Part shown: positions 23,493 through 33,638 of the stretch, one piece after another
Layout: every line of letters starts with the position of its first letter
Position numbering within the stretch: position 1 is the first letter of the stretch
Assembly: GCA_018340375.1 (NCBI GenBank)
Contig: JAFFJZ010000006.1
Location: 16,625,501-16,689,500, forward strand
DNA length: 64,000 bases
Direction: 5' to 3'
Source: Gonatopus flavifemur
Lineage: Eukaryota; Arthropoda; Insecta; Hymenoptera; Dryinidae
Notes under the pieces: generated by a model
The model's database searches: none
What the model saw: only the letters and a program-made list of their open reading frames with translations
Told to the model about the DNA's origin: nothing
Made by a program: the position numbers and the translations under genes

Positions 23493-24267
23493 GGGGCCGT
23501 CCATAAACTACGTAGCCCTACTTTTTTAAAAACTTTTAGAGCCCCCCCCTCATGTATCTCTACCGTGGCTTTTCTCTTAACCCTCCCCCTACGTGGGAAC
23601 GTAGTTTTTTACGTTCAATTAAATTAATTTCAATCGAATGAATTTTGATTCAAAATATGATCCTAATATGAAATTTTAATTGACTGAAATGGAAGATTTA
23701 TTCCATCGAAATCAAATTATTCTCATTTCAAATAAAATTTCCTCGGATTAAGTGGAATCTTATTTGATCCAATCAAATATCTATTCGGTTTATATTCGAA
23801 TGGATTATTTTTCTGGATGTTTATACCCAGCCAGCACCAAATGATCAATTTGAATTCATAGAAGATCATGAAGGCTCCTTGAATACTTCTCAAACAGTCC
23901 CCGTTATGCGATTAACAATGAGTTCAATATGAATCTATATGAGTTCAAATGAACTCTTAATGAACAACTTAACGATCAGAAAGAATTCATATCTAGACTA
24001 CATAATGGATTCTTTCTGAACATTAAGTTCTTCATCAAGCGTTCATTTTGAATTCACTGTATTCATATTGAACTCATTGTTAGTCGCATAACGGGAGCTC
24101 TTTGCGGGAGCTTTGGTGCTGTCTGGGTATGGAAATTTCTTCAAAGTACATAATTATTACAAAACCACGTAACTTGGAACCAAACCCCCCGTGCCCCCAT
24201 GTAGCCCAGCGTAGCATTTAATCTTACCCCTCCCTCCCCCTTTATTGGCCACGTAGTTTATGACCCC
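23493..24267. repeat. MITE with GGGGCCGTCCATAAAC ends and TTA target duplication, carrying a nested foldback
   Basis: GGGGCCGTCCATAAACTACG at the left and CGTAGTTTATGACCCC at the right, flanked by TTA at 23490-23492 and 24268-24270. At 23826-24127 sits a GAATTCA-word element with CCCAGCCAGCACC / GGTGCTGTCTGGG ends. The remaining body is C-rich on the plus strand near both ends. Confidence 0.8.
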
Positions 24268-24270
24268 TTA

Positions 24271-26408
24271 GACCAGGTTCGATAATTTTTGAAACCAAAA
24301 AGAATTATAGTAGGATGAAACCCATTGGAAAAGGAAGAGAATATAACAAGAATGAAAGGAAAAATAATTTACGGGCGATCTGAGGCCGGGAGGTGGGAGG
24401 GGGCGAGTTTTTAAGGGGGGGTAGGGTTAATTCGATCAAAAAATAGCCTATTTTTATGAATTTTTATTGAAAAACCAGTTGATTTAAATGAATTTATTTT
24501 AACGGGATATTATTGAGTAACATTTGAAATATATTGTGTAAAATTTTCATTGAAAAATATCCAGATATGCGCCGGTGGAAGCAATTTTTAATGAGCGCCA
24601 AAAAAAAAAAGGGTTTTGCGGTGGACAACATAACTCAGGATTGGATCATCTGAAACAAAAAAATCAAAAAGATTCTGTTAGTTTATGAGTTTTTCTAGGT
24701 AACCTCGTCGAGTTTTTTTTTTTTTTTTAATTTAAAGTATATTTTATAACGACTTAATTGTTGATTTTTTCCGTCAAAAATCGGTATTTTGACTTATAAG
24801 TGCCATAAAAAATCCAAAAATTGAAAAAAAAAAAACTCGACGAGGTTACCTAGAAAAACTCATAAACTAACAGAATCTTTTTGATTTTTTTGTTTCAGAT
24901 GATCCAATCCTGAGTTATGTTGTCCACCGCAAAACCCTTTTTTTTTGGCGCTCATTAAAAATTGCTTCCACCGGCGCATATCTGGATATTTTTCAATGAA
25001 AATTTTACACAATATATTTCAAATTAACCCTACCCCCCCCCCCCCCTTAAGGGCGGAAAACAGTTTATCTCCATTTGCGGCAAAACTACAAGTCCTATGG
25101 AAAAAAGTTAAAAGACAAAGTAGGGTTAGTTGTAGGGAATGAAAAGATCTACAACTTTGGTATTCACGCATTTTCACATAACCTCAAAATTTATGTGAAA
25201 AATTCAAATAACCAACTTTTTGGATTTTTATTTTTATCTTCTACAGAAAAATTGTTTTTCTCTAATTTTCAATCGAAAATTCTCACGTCAAAATATCTGC
25301 TTTTTCAAAAAAATCGGTGGGTTCTTTGTTCGTTGAAATCTCTACTTTCTGATGGTGTAGAAAAAATATACCTTACTATGGTAACTTCCCTAGTAGCATC
25401 AGAATGTTGTATATATACTAGGCACGTCATAGTATATCTAGATATACTATGAACGTTCATAGTACATATACAACGTTCGGTTGCTACTTGGGTTTTCTCA
25501 GAAAATGCAAAAAACGAAAAAAACGAAAAAAACTCGATTCCGAAGAATTTTTTTTAATCATTATGTACAATTTTGAGCTGATTGTTACAATTCACACTTT
25601 AATTACTCGAAAAACATAAGATTCCATGTTAAAATTATGAAGAAAAAAATTGCAAATCGAAATATACTAGTATAATTAACAACCAAATAAGTCAATAAAG
25701 ATAAAATATTTAATAAGACATCTACAATATTTTGAGAAAATTGTAGAATCTTCTTTCAATGATTCGTGTAAATGCCTATTCATTGCTATTTCAAGATAAC
25801 TTATATACCTGAGTGAACTACGGAAAATTTTAGCCCATTAAAACGTATTTCATAGAGAAGTGGGGAAGGGGCTAGGGGGATCTGGGCCTTACTATCTGTT
25901 ATTTCGTAGCAACTGTAAAAACCGTCCCACACAGTACAACAATTAAGAAAGGGTTCTTAATGTACTTGTTTTTAATGCTTATAGCTCCAAATGAATTCAT
26001 TATGTTTGGGGCATAAAAAGGTAAGTTTTCACTGAATTTCGTGAGAAAAAGAATTTTTCTGTCAAAGATAAAAATAAAAATCCAAAAACTTGGTTATTTG
26101 AATTTTTCACATAAATTTTGAGGTTATGTGAAAATGGGTGAATACCAAAGTTGTAGATCTTTTTATTCTCTACAACTAACCCTACTTTGTCTTTTAACTT
26201 TTTTCCATAGGACTTGTAGTTTTGCCGCAAATCGAGATAAACCGTTTTTCACCCTTAAAAACTCCCCCCATCCCACTTCCCGGCCTCAGATCGCCCGTAA
26301 ATTATTTTTCCTCTCATTCTTGTTATATTCTCTTCCTTTTTCAATGGGTTTCATCCTACTATAATTTTTTTTCACTTTTTACCATTTTCAACAGCTTCAG
26401 CCCTGGTC
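24271..26408. repeat. 2.1-kb foldback element with GACCAGG ends and TA target duplication
   Basis: TA GACCAGG at the left and CCTGGTC TA at the right. Long arms pair in blocks: AATTTACGGGCGATCTGAGG with CCTCAGATCGCCCGTAAATT, and AAGTTAAAAGACAAAGTAGG (25.1 kb) with its complement (26.2 kb). An inner hairpin at 24527-25025 (CTCGACGAGGTTACCTAG) adds a further level. Another small palindrome at about 25393-25490 contains GTATATCTAGATATAC. The frames at 25075-25452 and 26000-26230 encode the same peptide because they are the two arms. Confidence 0.8.
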
Positions 26409-26484
26409 TACATTCGTTACAACGCGCGATAAACGCATGAGCCTATGTTTTCAACGCACGAGCGCATGCTTTTTGAGTATGAGT

Positions 26485-26865
26485 CAGTGACAGTGCTGCC
26501 AGAAATGAAGGAGCTCCAGCGTTTTACCCCCTCCATGTACCATCGCAGAGCACGCACGCTATAACTATATATATGACATCTATAGTTATAGCGTGCGTGC
26601 TTTGCAATGGTATATGGAGAGGGTAAAACGCTGGAGCTCCTTCATTTCTGGCAGCACTGGTCAGTGAGCCCAGAATGCGGGAGCTGGCGGCCCCCACTAC
26701 GCGGTCGTTGGGACACTAATACTGTTCCACCGCGTGTCTGTGTGAACAGAGAAAGTCTATATTCTAGACTTTCTTTCTTTCTCATACGGACGCGCGGTGA
26801 GACAGTGTTAGTGTCCCACCGACTGCGTGGTGGGGGCCGCCAGCTCCCGCATTCTGGGCTCACTG
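26485..26865. repeat. hAT-type MITE with CAGTGAGCCC ends and 8-bp target duplication (outer)
   Basis: Ends CAGTGA|GCCCAGAATGCGGG and CCCGCATTCTGGGCTCACTG, flanked by identical GTATGAGT at 26477-26484 and 26866-26873. Another MITE is inserted six bases inside its left end. Arms are GC-rich (GGCGGCCCCCAC / GTGGGGGCCGCC) and meet at GAAAGTCTATATTCTAGACTTTC-like sequence. Ends and duplication length fit the hAT superfamily. Confidence 0.9.
26491..26659. repeat. hAT-type MITE with CAGTGCTGCC ends and 8-bp target duplication (inner)
   Basis: Nearly perfect 169-bp hairpin, CAGTGCTGCCAGAAATGAAG at the left and CTTCATTTCTGGCAGCACTG at the right. It is flanked by identical GTCAGTGA at 26483-26490 and 26660-26667. 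That target is made of the last two bases of the outer element's duplication plus its first six bases, so this element inserted second. Confidence 0.92.
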
Positions 26866-26922
26866 GTATGAGTCCCAGCCTGCTAAGCATGTTGCCATGC
26901 GTTAAAAGCACGTTAGAACAAC

Positions 26923-27136
26923 ATGTTCTTGAAGTTTGAATCGTTTATAAAAACAAAACGAAAAAGAAACCTGACAAAATCTGATAAATTGTGGGTGTTC
27001 ATCTTCACAAATCAACTCCTTGGAACTAGAAACATTGTTCAAAGAATGTACTGCAAGATATCAGGCCATCAACAGCTAAGTATTTCGTTATTCGATTGCC
27101 AATTCGTTTCAATAATCGGTTCACACTTCAGCAATA
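26923..27136. repeat. MULE-like MITE, copy 1 (9-bp target duplication)
   Basis: Begins ATGTTCTTGAAGTTTGAATCG and ends with ACACTTCAGCAATA. Flanks are identical TAGAACAAC (26914-26922 and 27137-27145). At 214 bp it is almost the same length as the copy at 60.56 kb. The 9-bp duplication suggests Mutator-type mobilisation. Confidence 0.82.
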
Positions 27137-27145
27137 TAGAACAAC

Positions 27146-27610
27146 AGCGTTAAGAGCATGAAGGGCTCCCTTGCGTTTAGAGGTTGCTTTTTCTCTCAGT
27201 GCAGTCTCTTGCCATTTGGGTCAATAAATGGCAAGCGTAGCGAGCGTCCTGAAATTTAAATATTGCGAGCGAAGCGAGCACTATTCGACATGTTAAATGG
27301 CGAGTGGAGCGAGCGCATCCGAAGTAAAAAAGTGCGACCGGACCGAGTACTATTTGGAATATTGAATAGCGAGTGGAGCAAGAACAATTCTGAGTACAGA
27401 AGCGCTAAAGCAGCAAGTGTCAATCTTCAGACTCAAGTTTCAAAACCTCCCAATTTATCGGAGGACAATCGCAAGAATTACATGGAAATACTGAGAAAAC
27501 CGTTGAAAATTTAGAACATTGAAATTCCTGTTTTTTTCAGAGATCGTGCTACCGATTTTTCAATCCATTTCCCAACTTTTCAATACCATATCTCTGATAC
27601 TGCATAACGT
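27146..27610 (+). repeat. Dispersed repeat with GCGAGCGNAGCGAGC minisatellite
   Basis: Opens with GCATGAAGGGCTCCCTTGCG and TTGCTTTTTCTCTC, matched in complement at 23.44-23.49 kb. It then carries four to five units with GCGAGCG(A/G)AGCGAGC or GCGAGTGGAGC (27235-27375). The tail matches 17.2-17.4 kb (complement) and 4.69-4.86 kb. The 83-residue frame is an artefact of the tandem units. Confidence 0.6.
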
Positions 27611-28012
27611 ATCCTATTTAGAATTGCAGTCAAGAAAATGTCTTTATACGTAAATGCTCACAGATAAATAAAATATCCGAGCAACAGTGTTTCGCGATAA
27701 ACAACGCAAATTCGTAAGTCAGAAAGCAACGCTCCACCGTGAAAACACTCTATTTATACACAGAAGTTTCGAAACTGCGGTTATTCAGGGATGAAAGAGC
27801 GTGCGCGAAGAGAGAAGAAGATCGCTGTTTTCAGGTGACTACATATCGTCAAATAATTACACTGTCTAAATTTGTTTACAAATGAATACGTCGCGTGTTC
27901 GAGGCATGTGCTCGGTGTTTATCAACGTTTAGCAAGATGTGGGTAGAAATTTCGAATTTTGGCAGGATTAAAGTTGTCTGAAGATTCATAAACTCGAGGG
28001 ATCGTTTCTTAC
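27611..28012. other. Intron side of the 28.0-kb exon, no repeat recognised
   Basis: AT-rich and apparently unique DNA directly downstream (minus strand) of the exon donor at 28012. Confidence 0.4.
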
Positions 28013-28201
28013 CTTTCTCGCGGATAGCGGTATAGTAGTTTCTCTCGTATAAATTGGTACATCCAGATCACTGACACTGCTGCTGATACTAGGGGCCCGA
28101 GAATCACCTCTTCCGCCCAGCGGTACCGTAAGATGCGTTGGTCTCAGAGGATGAGACTCGGCGATGAATCCTTCGCCGAAATCCTCATCGTCTCGATCCA
28201 T
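28013..28201 (-). CDS. Probable first coding exon of an unidentified gene (partial)
   Basis: The ATG at 28201 directly follows an acceptor-like TTTCATCGTAG, and the frame runs 63 codons to a strong donor, AAG|GTAAGA, ending in phase 0. The peptide (MDRDDEDFGEGFIAESHPL, then RPTHLTVPLGGRGDSRAPS, ISSSVSDLDVPIYTRE) is acidic then Ser/Pro-rich and looks like a disordered cytosolic N-terminus. GC content and codon use look higher than in the surrounding DNA. I find no convincing downstream exon on the minus strand between 28012 and 1, so the first intron would be at least 28 kb or later exons are too short to see. A 5' UTR donor candidate (CACGAG|GTAATCC) lies at about 28777. I do not recognise the family. 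Confidence 0.55.
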
Positions 28202-28776
28202 CTACGATGAAATTATGGGTTCAACAATTTCGTATGCGTCCGTATTATCAATAATGACGTATGTAAAATGCGAATATAATTAGTTCGCGGTTAGTACCCT
28301 TTCTCTGTCAAATATTTGGCCAGCGATCAAGGCTGAGAACCTAATGTCACTGCCGATCCCTTTTTCATCCCCAAAATATAACATTCCATCCCCCGATTCG
28401 AAGAAAATTTCGAACAATTTGTCGATGTAAAATCGTAAGATCTGACTACACGAGTTGGAACATTCGATAATAATCAACGCATCATGTCAAATGACGCACG
28501 TGATTTATAAAAATACATGAAGAATTCCAACGTCTTTTTCTTCCTCCTCTTCATCTTGTGTCCATGAACCGCGCGAGACTAGAGAATCATTCGACGAGCC
28601 AAAGTTGAGGGCATAAATTTCCAAAATCATTGATAGAGAAAATTAAATTTTATTTATAATTTCAATAGAAAAATAAATCTATAATGAAACTTATTGAAAT
28701 GTAAACAAAAATTGCTGACAGTGAGAGTGAAAGTCTATATTTTTGACGTCTTTATAGGATTTCCGGATTACCTCGT

Positions 28777-29300
28777 GCTTTGCGAGCGGAGTCCTCCTCC
28801 TGTTGCGATGACCGCGATTTGCCGCGATGTTAAACGCGAAACACGATAACGTCCAAGAAGAGTTTGGAAATTTCTTATCCGAGGGAAACAAAATTATGGA
28901 AATAGAATAAAAAAAAAATTAATATTAGAAGCACCCGAACGGCCGAGACGTGCTCTTGAGACTGAGCTAGAGGACGCGTTTCGTCGCGACGTCGCCGTCG
29001 GCAAATCCGCGTAGTCGATGGCCTTTGGCTAGATTTAATTTTAACGCGCACACGTCGTCGTTAAGACGAGCCTCCGTTTTACGAACTATGAGAAGAACTA
29101 CTTTTCAAAGAAACACGCTACAAATTTGCCTTCTTTTTTCAATCACTTCCCTCTCTGTTTTTTCATCCTCCATCGTAATGGGCTATCAATTGATCCTCGC
29201 AAAACCCAACAATTGAGTTCACTTAACCTCTGCGTACAGTATCCACCGATCGCCGTACTCTCGGACCGAGAATCGCACACGATCGGGACGTTGAACGTTG
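28777..29300 (-). promoter_or_regulatory. CpG-rich block: likely promoter/5' UTR of the 28.0-kb exon
   Basis: Within very AT-rich surroundings this block has many CpGs, for example GTCGCGACGTCGCCGTCGG around 28980-29000 and further CGs at 29040-29080 and 29240-29300. It lies just upstream, on the minus strand, of the exon at 28201-28013. A donor-like CACGAG|GTAATCC occurs at about 28777. A TATA box is not obvious. This is inferred from composition and position only. Confidence 0.4.
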
Positions 29301-29971
29301 CGATAGTAAACGATATTCTTCACTGAATTAAGAAATCGAATTCCACGTCAAGGGGAGCAGGTATTATTCAATGCGAGATTTAGCGAGATTAAATCAGAAC
29401 TTTGTGTTTAATTGGGGTAAATTGTGCAGAAAGGGAACTTAAATTCTTTATCTCTTTGTGCTTGGTAAATATTAGCACGTTACGTCCGGAATTGGAGAGA
29501 TTGATGCTGATCTTTAATAGAAAAGTGACGCAAAACAGGTGGCGTCAATGTTGAGAAAAACAACGACAAAGATATTAGAACTTCCTCGTCTCGCTCATTC
29601 AACAACTTCGTCGACTATAACGAACTTGGCGACTTTACTCGCCGTTTGACTATAATATATTACTTGGTTTAATCGAATTAACCCAAGTAATTTACTGATT
29701 CTTAGCACTTGATATCTTATAGTCAACCACGTGGAGTTTGATCGATAATTCAGTCGAAACCCAGACTGCACAGAAAATTCTCTGAATGTTTTGAAAATAT
29801 GCACTTGGTTCTGCGTGTTCTCCAGATGTTTAGAGTACCTGCATTTTGGATGCCTCTGAATACGTTCTCATAATGTTTTTCCAACGTACTTTCATGAAAA
29901 CTAATCTTTAAAAAGATATGTGCGCAACTTTGCACAACGTTATGGAAACCTCTATTGAAGACGTTCCCTGA
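29301..29971. other. Region with AACGTTC/GAACGT words toward its end
   Basis: No gene recognised. From about 29790 the words ACGTTCTC, AACGTACTTTC and GACGTTCCC recur, as in the 34.4-35.2-kb elements. This suggests a truncated relative. Confidence 0.35.
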
Positions 29972-30449
29972 ACCCTGGTAAAAATGGAAGCGGGAAGGAA
30001 GAGTAAACGAAGCGTATGTTGGAGGGTCACTGAAACGTTGATGAAAAGTATACGAAGCTTGAATGGAAGGGATACAAAGAGTATGTCAAAAGGGAATTGA
30101 AGCAAAAAGAGCGTAGAAAATTTATTCAACCTAAATAAAAAACTTGCACCCCATAGCGAGAATCGAACCCAATGACTTTCATCATGGCAAACGAGAGTTT
30201 AATCCACTAAGTTAATAAATGCTCCAAAATATCATTTAAAGATATCAGAATAGGTATGATTCGCACACGTCTAATGTAACTTACTGTTCCTTCATATGAC
30301 GAATGTATGAAACGTATATGGAACGTATGATTTCATCACTTTACAGCAAGCGGGCATTACACGCTTCAGGAAGAGTGAATTGAAACATTTCTCGATTCGT
30401 ATACGCTTCTTCTCCGCTTCGTATATACGTTTCATTTTCATCAGGGTAA
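29972..30449. repeat. Foldback element with ACCCTGGTAAAAATGG ends and a tRNA-like insert
   Basis: ACCCTGGTAAAAATGGAAGCG at the left faces CATTTTCATCAGGGTA at the right. The body repeats GAAGCGTA / TACGCTTC words. At 30147-30225 a tRNA-like block is included. The same ends and words occur at 22.83, 34.06 and 57.82 kb. Confidence 0.65.
30147..30225 (-). repeat. tRNA-like sequence (SINE head)
   Basis: On the minus strand TTAACTTAGTGGATTAA resembles box A and GGGTTCGATTCTCGC is a good box B, about 30-45 bp apart. Acceptor halves do not pair, so it is a pseudogene or SINE rather than a working tRNA. Confidence 0.5.
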
Positions 30450-30711
30450 CGTCGCATAGTGCACATTAATAGAACTAACCGGGGCATTTGCACGTACTTA
30501 AGACATACATGTGACGGTCTTAGAACATTCTTAGACGTTATTTGCACGTTCTCTATGTCACCCAAGCACGTTTTCTGAACGTTCAAAAGGCCTCCCGTGC
30601 TGTATGGAAAATAAGGTTGAAAATTTTGATGTTCTTTATTTATTACTTAGTATGCGTAAAAAAAAACACTAAAAACTCAAGTTTCATGAAAGTTTGTTAC
30701 TGGATTTTGTT

Positions 30712-30988
30712 CACGAAGAATTCTTTTTCAAAAACAAGAATAGAATTCTTCAAGAACTCTTTTCGAAGTAATGAATTCGTAAAGAAGTCTGGAAGAGTTC
30801 AATGTTTGGGACATTCACGAGTTCTTTGAGAGTACTAAAACAATACTTTCAGCATTCTCAAAGAACTCGTGAATGTCCCAAACATTGAACTCTTCCAGAC
30901 TTCTTTACGAATTCATTACTACGAAAAGAGTTCTTGAAGAATTCTATTCTTGTTTTTGAAAAAGAATTCTTCTGGTGCTATCTGGGTA
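30712..30988. repeat. GAATTC-word palindrome, copy 1
   Basis: CACGAAGAATTCTTTTTC at the left pairs with GAAAAAGAATTCTTCTGGTG at the right. The arms pair closely through GAACTCTTCCAGACTTCTTT and GGGACATTCACGAGTTCTTT. It ends GGTGCTATCTGGG. Confidence 0.78.
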
Positions 30989-31154
30989 CGCACATCGTTT
31001 ATGTATTCTTCGATTTTCACCCTTCACTTGAACATCACAACGCATATTTAAATTGATTCGAACTTTCGGGAATATTCACATTTCTACTGATTTTCAGGTT
31101 CCCCTAAAATGTTTATTAAAATTCTTCTTTGACTTCACATTACACTTAGACTAA

Positions 31155-31265
31155 CATTCACATAGCGAAGTGGTTAAATACAAAGTCTGAGGACAGGATT
31201 GATCCAGCAAGGACGTAGGTTCGAATCCCCCGAAGAGTGTTATAGGTTTTGAATCTTGAACAACA
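31155..31265 (+). repeat. tRNA-derived SINE head (Ser/Leu-like)
   Basis: TAGCGAAGTGGTTAAATAC resembles the D-arm of Leu/Ser tRNAs and box A (31163-31173). AGGTTCGAATCC (31217-31228) is box B. A T9 run and TTTGTATCCG follow about 100 bp later. Stems do not form a proper tRNA. Confidence 0.5.
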
Positions 31266-31541
31266 ACTATAATCATGATACAATTGCATAGTCGTGAGTA
31301 AAGTTGAATAATTCATGAGGGGGACAACTTTTTTTTTGTATCCGTTAAATAAACACAAACATATCCCTTGTTGTCGACAGGTAACGCCATGTTGAGTGGA
31401 ATTAAACAGACCACAATGGACGAACACATTTGCTTTGAATTTCAGTTGCAATTCAGTCTTAATTTTAGTCCAATAGCGAGTGATGTAAGCTGTACTCTTG
31501 TGTGAGTTTAAAAAGGTTTTCTAGTGGCTGACTTTAGGTCC

Positions 31542-31660
31542 ACCCTGGTTAAACAAACCGATTTATTCTCGCCAAATCTGATTGAATCTTGCACAGTGTT
31601 CCGACCGAATTCCATTAAATTTCATTTCATCGGATTCTATGTATTTTTTCAACCAGGGTA
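31542..31660. repeat. 119-bp MITE with ACCCTGGTTAAA ends
   Basis: ACCCTGGTTAAACAAACCG at the left, TTTTTTCAACCAGGGTA at the right, with TTGAATCTTGC and AATCTGATT words inside. The words match part of the repeat at 19.35 and 23.1 kb. Confidence 0.6.
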
Positions 31661-32599
31661 ACGGGTCTTCTTTTGGCTGCGTCTTGAATTCAGCTCACAT
31701 TTCCAGCTGGAATTAAGTTCTTCTTTTTACCGTGCAACCCCTGTGAACTATTCGAAAACATTTTATACCGAGTTATTGTATTTTTTGCGTAGAGAAAACG
31801 CAAAACTCTTTCATTGCATGTTGCAATTTTTGCATGATTGAGGAAAGTAGAGGCACAAAATTCGAATTCGCCGAATCCACCGTTCTCTAGATATTCAACG
31901 TTGACGGCCAACATCAGCCTCAGAAGGTTCACCATCCTCGAGGTGGTGAACACTCAATTACGATTGCGTGTGAAAAAAACCTGGGCAGCTTGGATCAAAC
32001 GCTTGGTAGACCTTCTTTCCTGGCAAACAAACCGGATAGGGAATCGAATGAAACTTTCCGGGATTTCTTCAGAGTGTATCCAGGCGCAGAACGAGGAATC
32101 AAATAAGTGCTATCCGAATTTCATGCGAGGTTTCGAAAAATATTCGAAAAATATCAGTATTCCAATCCCAAGTGTTTCATTCCCCAGCGGATCGGTTGCG
32201 TAACAGCGGAACCCCATCCAAAATATCCCCAACGAGAAAACCTCGCCAAAAGAGCCTTTAATGAATTCCCACATGCTGAAATATCCCCATCAAAAGAGCC
32301 TAGCATAGGATTATCCCACATACCAAACAACCCACGATACAAACTGATAGAACTGTTTCTCATTATCGAATAAGAAAACTCTCAAAATTACATAAAATTT
32401 ATATACAATTATCCTTGTCTAAAACCTATACATGAACAACATTAAATCATATATGAATGATGTGTGATCTACGTATAATTACACGTAACTCCACAGTTGA
32501 AAAATTCGGCAACAAAATCCAATCACAAATAATAGAAGTAATTGCCACTCATTACCAATTCAATTACCAAGCTATACTATCACTTAGCTCCCTCAGTTC
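31661..32599. other. Region without recognised features
   Basis: Composition is slightly more balanced than its flanks and several frames overlap at 31838-32373 on both strands. I see no domain or splice pattern to support any of them. Confidence 0.35.
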
Positions 32600-32850
32600 A
32601 GGGATCTTTTCCCTGTTACAAAAATCCAGCTGGGATTCGACGTGGATTCCAGCTCCGAAATTTGCCTACGTTTCCATCTGGGATTCCTATTTCCAGGTGG
32701 AATCCCAGCTAGAAATTCAACTCCAACGTGGGATTTCAGTTGGAATTTCTGATCCCAGATGTAATCCCAGTTGGAATTGGAAATCCCACATGGAATCCAG
32801 TTGGGATTCTTGATTCCAGGGGGAGTCTTAGCTGGCAACGCAGGTAAATT
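32600..32850. repeat. Word-type element built from CAGCTGGGATTCCA
   Basis: The units TCCAGCTGGGATTC, TTCCAGGTGGAATCCCAGCT and AATCCCAGTTGGAATTGGAA recur in both orientations about ten times. Both strands therefore have open frames (32457-32813 plus, 32593-32916 minus), neither of which looks like a real protein. Confidence 0.6.
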
Positions 32851-32878
32851 TGTAATAGGGTTGCAGATTTTTGTAATA

Positions 32879-33166
32879 GCCCAGATAACACACGAAGAAT
32901 TCTTTTTCAAGAGCAAGAATAGAACTCTTCAAGAATTCTTTTCGAGCTAATGAATTCATATAGAGCTCTGGAGGAGTTCAATCTGTCGGACATTAACAAG
33001 TTTTTGGAGAGTACTCAAACAATACTTCTGATATTCTCAAAGAGCTTGTTAATGTCCGACACATTGAACTCTTCCAGAGCTCTATATGAATTCATTAGTC
33101 CGAAAAGAATTTTTGAAGAGTTCTATTCTTGCTCTTGAAAAAGAATTCTCCGTGTGTTATCTGGGA
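32879..33166. repeat. GAATTC-word palindrome, copy 2
   Basis: CCCAGATAACACACGAAGAA at the left pairs with GAATTCTCCGTGTGTTATCTGGG at the right. The arms pair over GAGCTCTGGAGGAGTTCAAT and ATTGAACTCTTCCAGAGCTC. Confidence 0.82.
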
Positions 33167-33638
33167 GGGTTGTCTGGGATGTTTAACGTAGGATCAACCA
33201 ATGCTGGGATATTTTTCAGCGGGACTTTTTGCTTAGGATCATTTATTATGAGGTCATATGACCAGGATATTTGCACATGACACCAGCGGATCTGGGTGAA
33301 CTGACAAGCAACCATGAAATTTCGGTTACATTTTGGTGAAAAATCTTGGTTTTGGTAACTTCTTAGTCGTTTAGGACATTTTTTTCAACAAGAATTCAAC
33401 CAATCTCAATTTGGTGATTTTTTGGTGATTTGTCGCTCATTTTGTGTTGATTTTCTGGGTTTTACCTCAAAAACACCCAAAAGTTTCCAAACACGGATCA
33501 CATTCTTTGGTAACCTTTTGGTGATAGATTTGTTCTAACCAACCGTTAGTTTGCGGACACAAATAGATCATTATTATATGGTAAGAACCATCTGGGTAAC
33601 CATTTTCTAACCAAATTTTTACCAAACCAAAAAATAAA
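33167..33638. repeat. Possible word-type element with TTTTGGTAA/TTACCAAAA words
   Basis: TTTTGGTGATTT, TTTTGGTAAC, AACCTTTTGGTGA and ACCAAATTTTTACCAAACC recur between about 33320 and 33630. No clear ends. Confidence 0.35.

Noticed and set aside
25075..26230. Two frames (125 and 76 codons, opposite strands) starting with the same peptide
   Set aside because: They are the two arms of the inverted repeat at 24.27-26.41 kb, so the similarity is structural and not evidence for a conserved protein.
26607..26939. Overlapping 110- and 89-codon frames on both strands with similar peptides
   Set aside because: They cross the GC-rich hAT-type MITE palindrome. Both strands read alike because the DNA is a hairpin.
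32457..32916. 118- and 107-codon frames on opposite strands with W/I/P-rich repeats
   Set aside because: Both are translations of the reiterated CAGCTGGGATTCCA word; composition is not protein-like.
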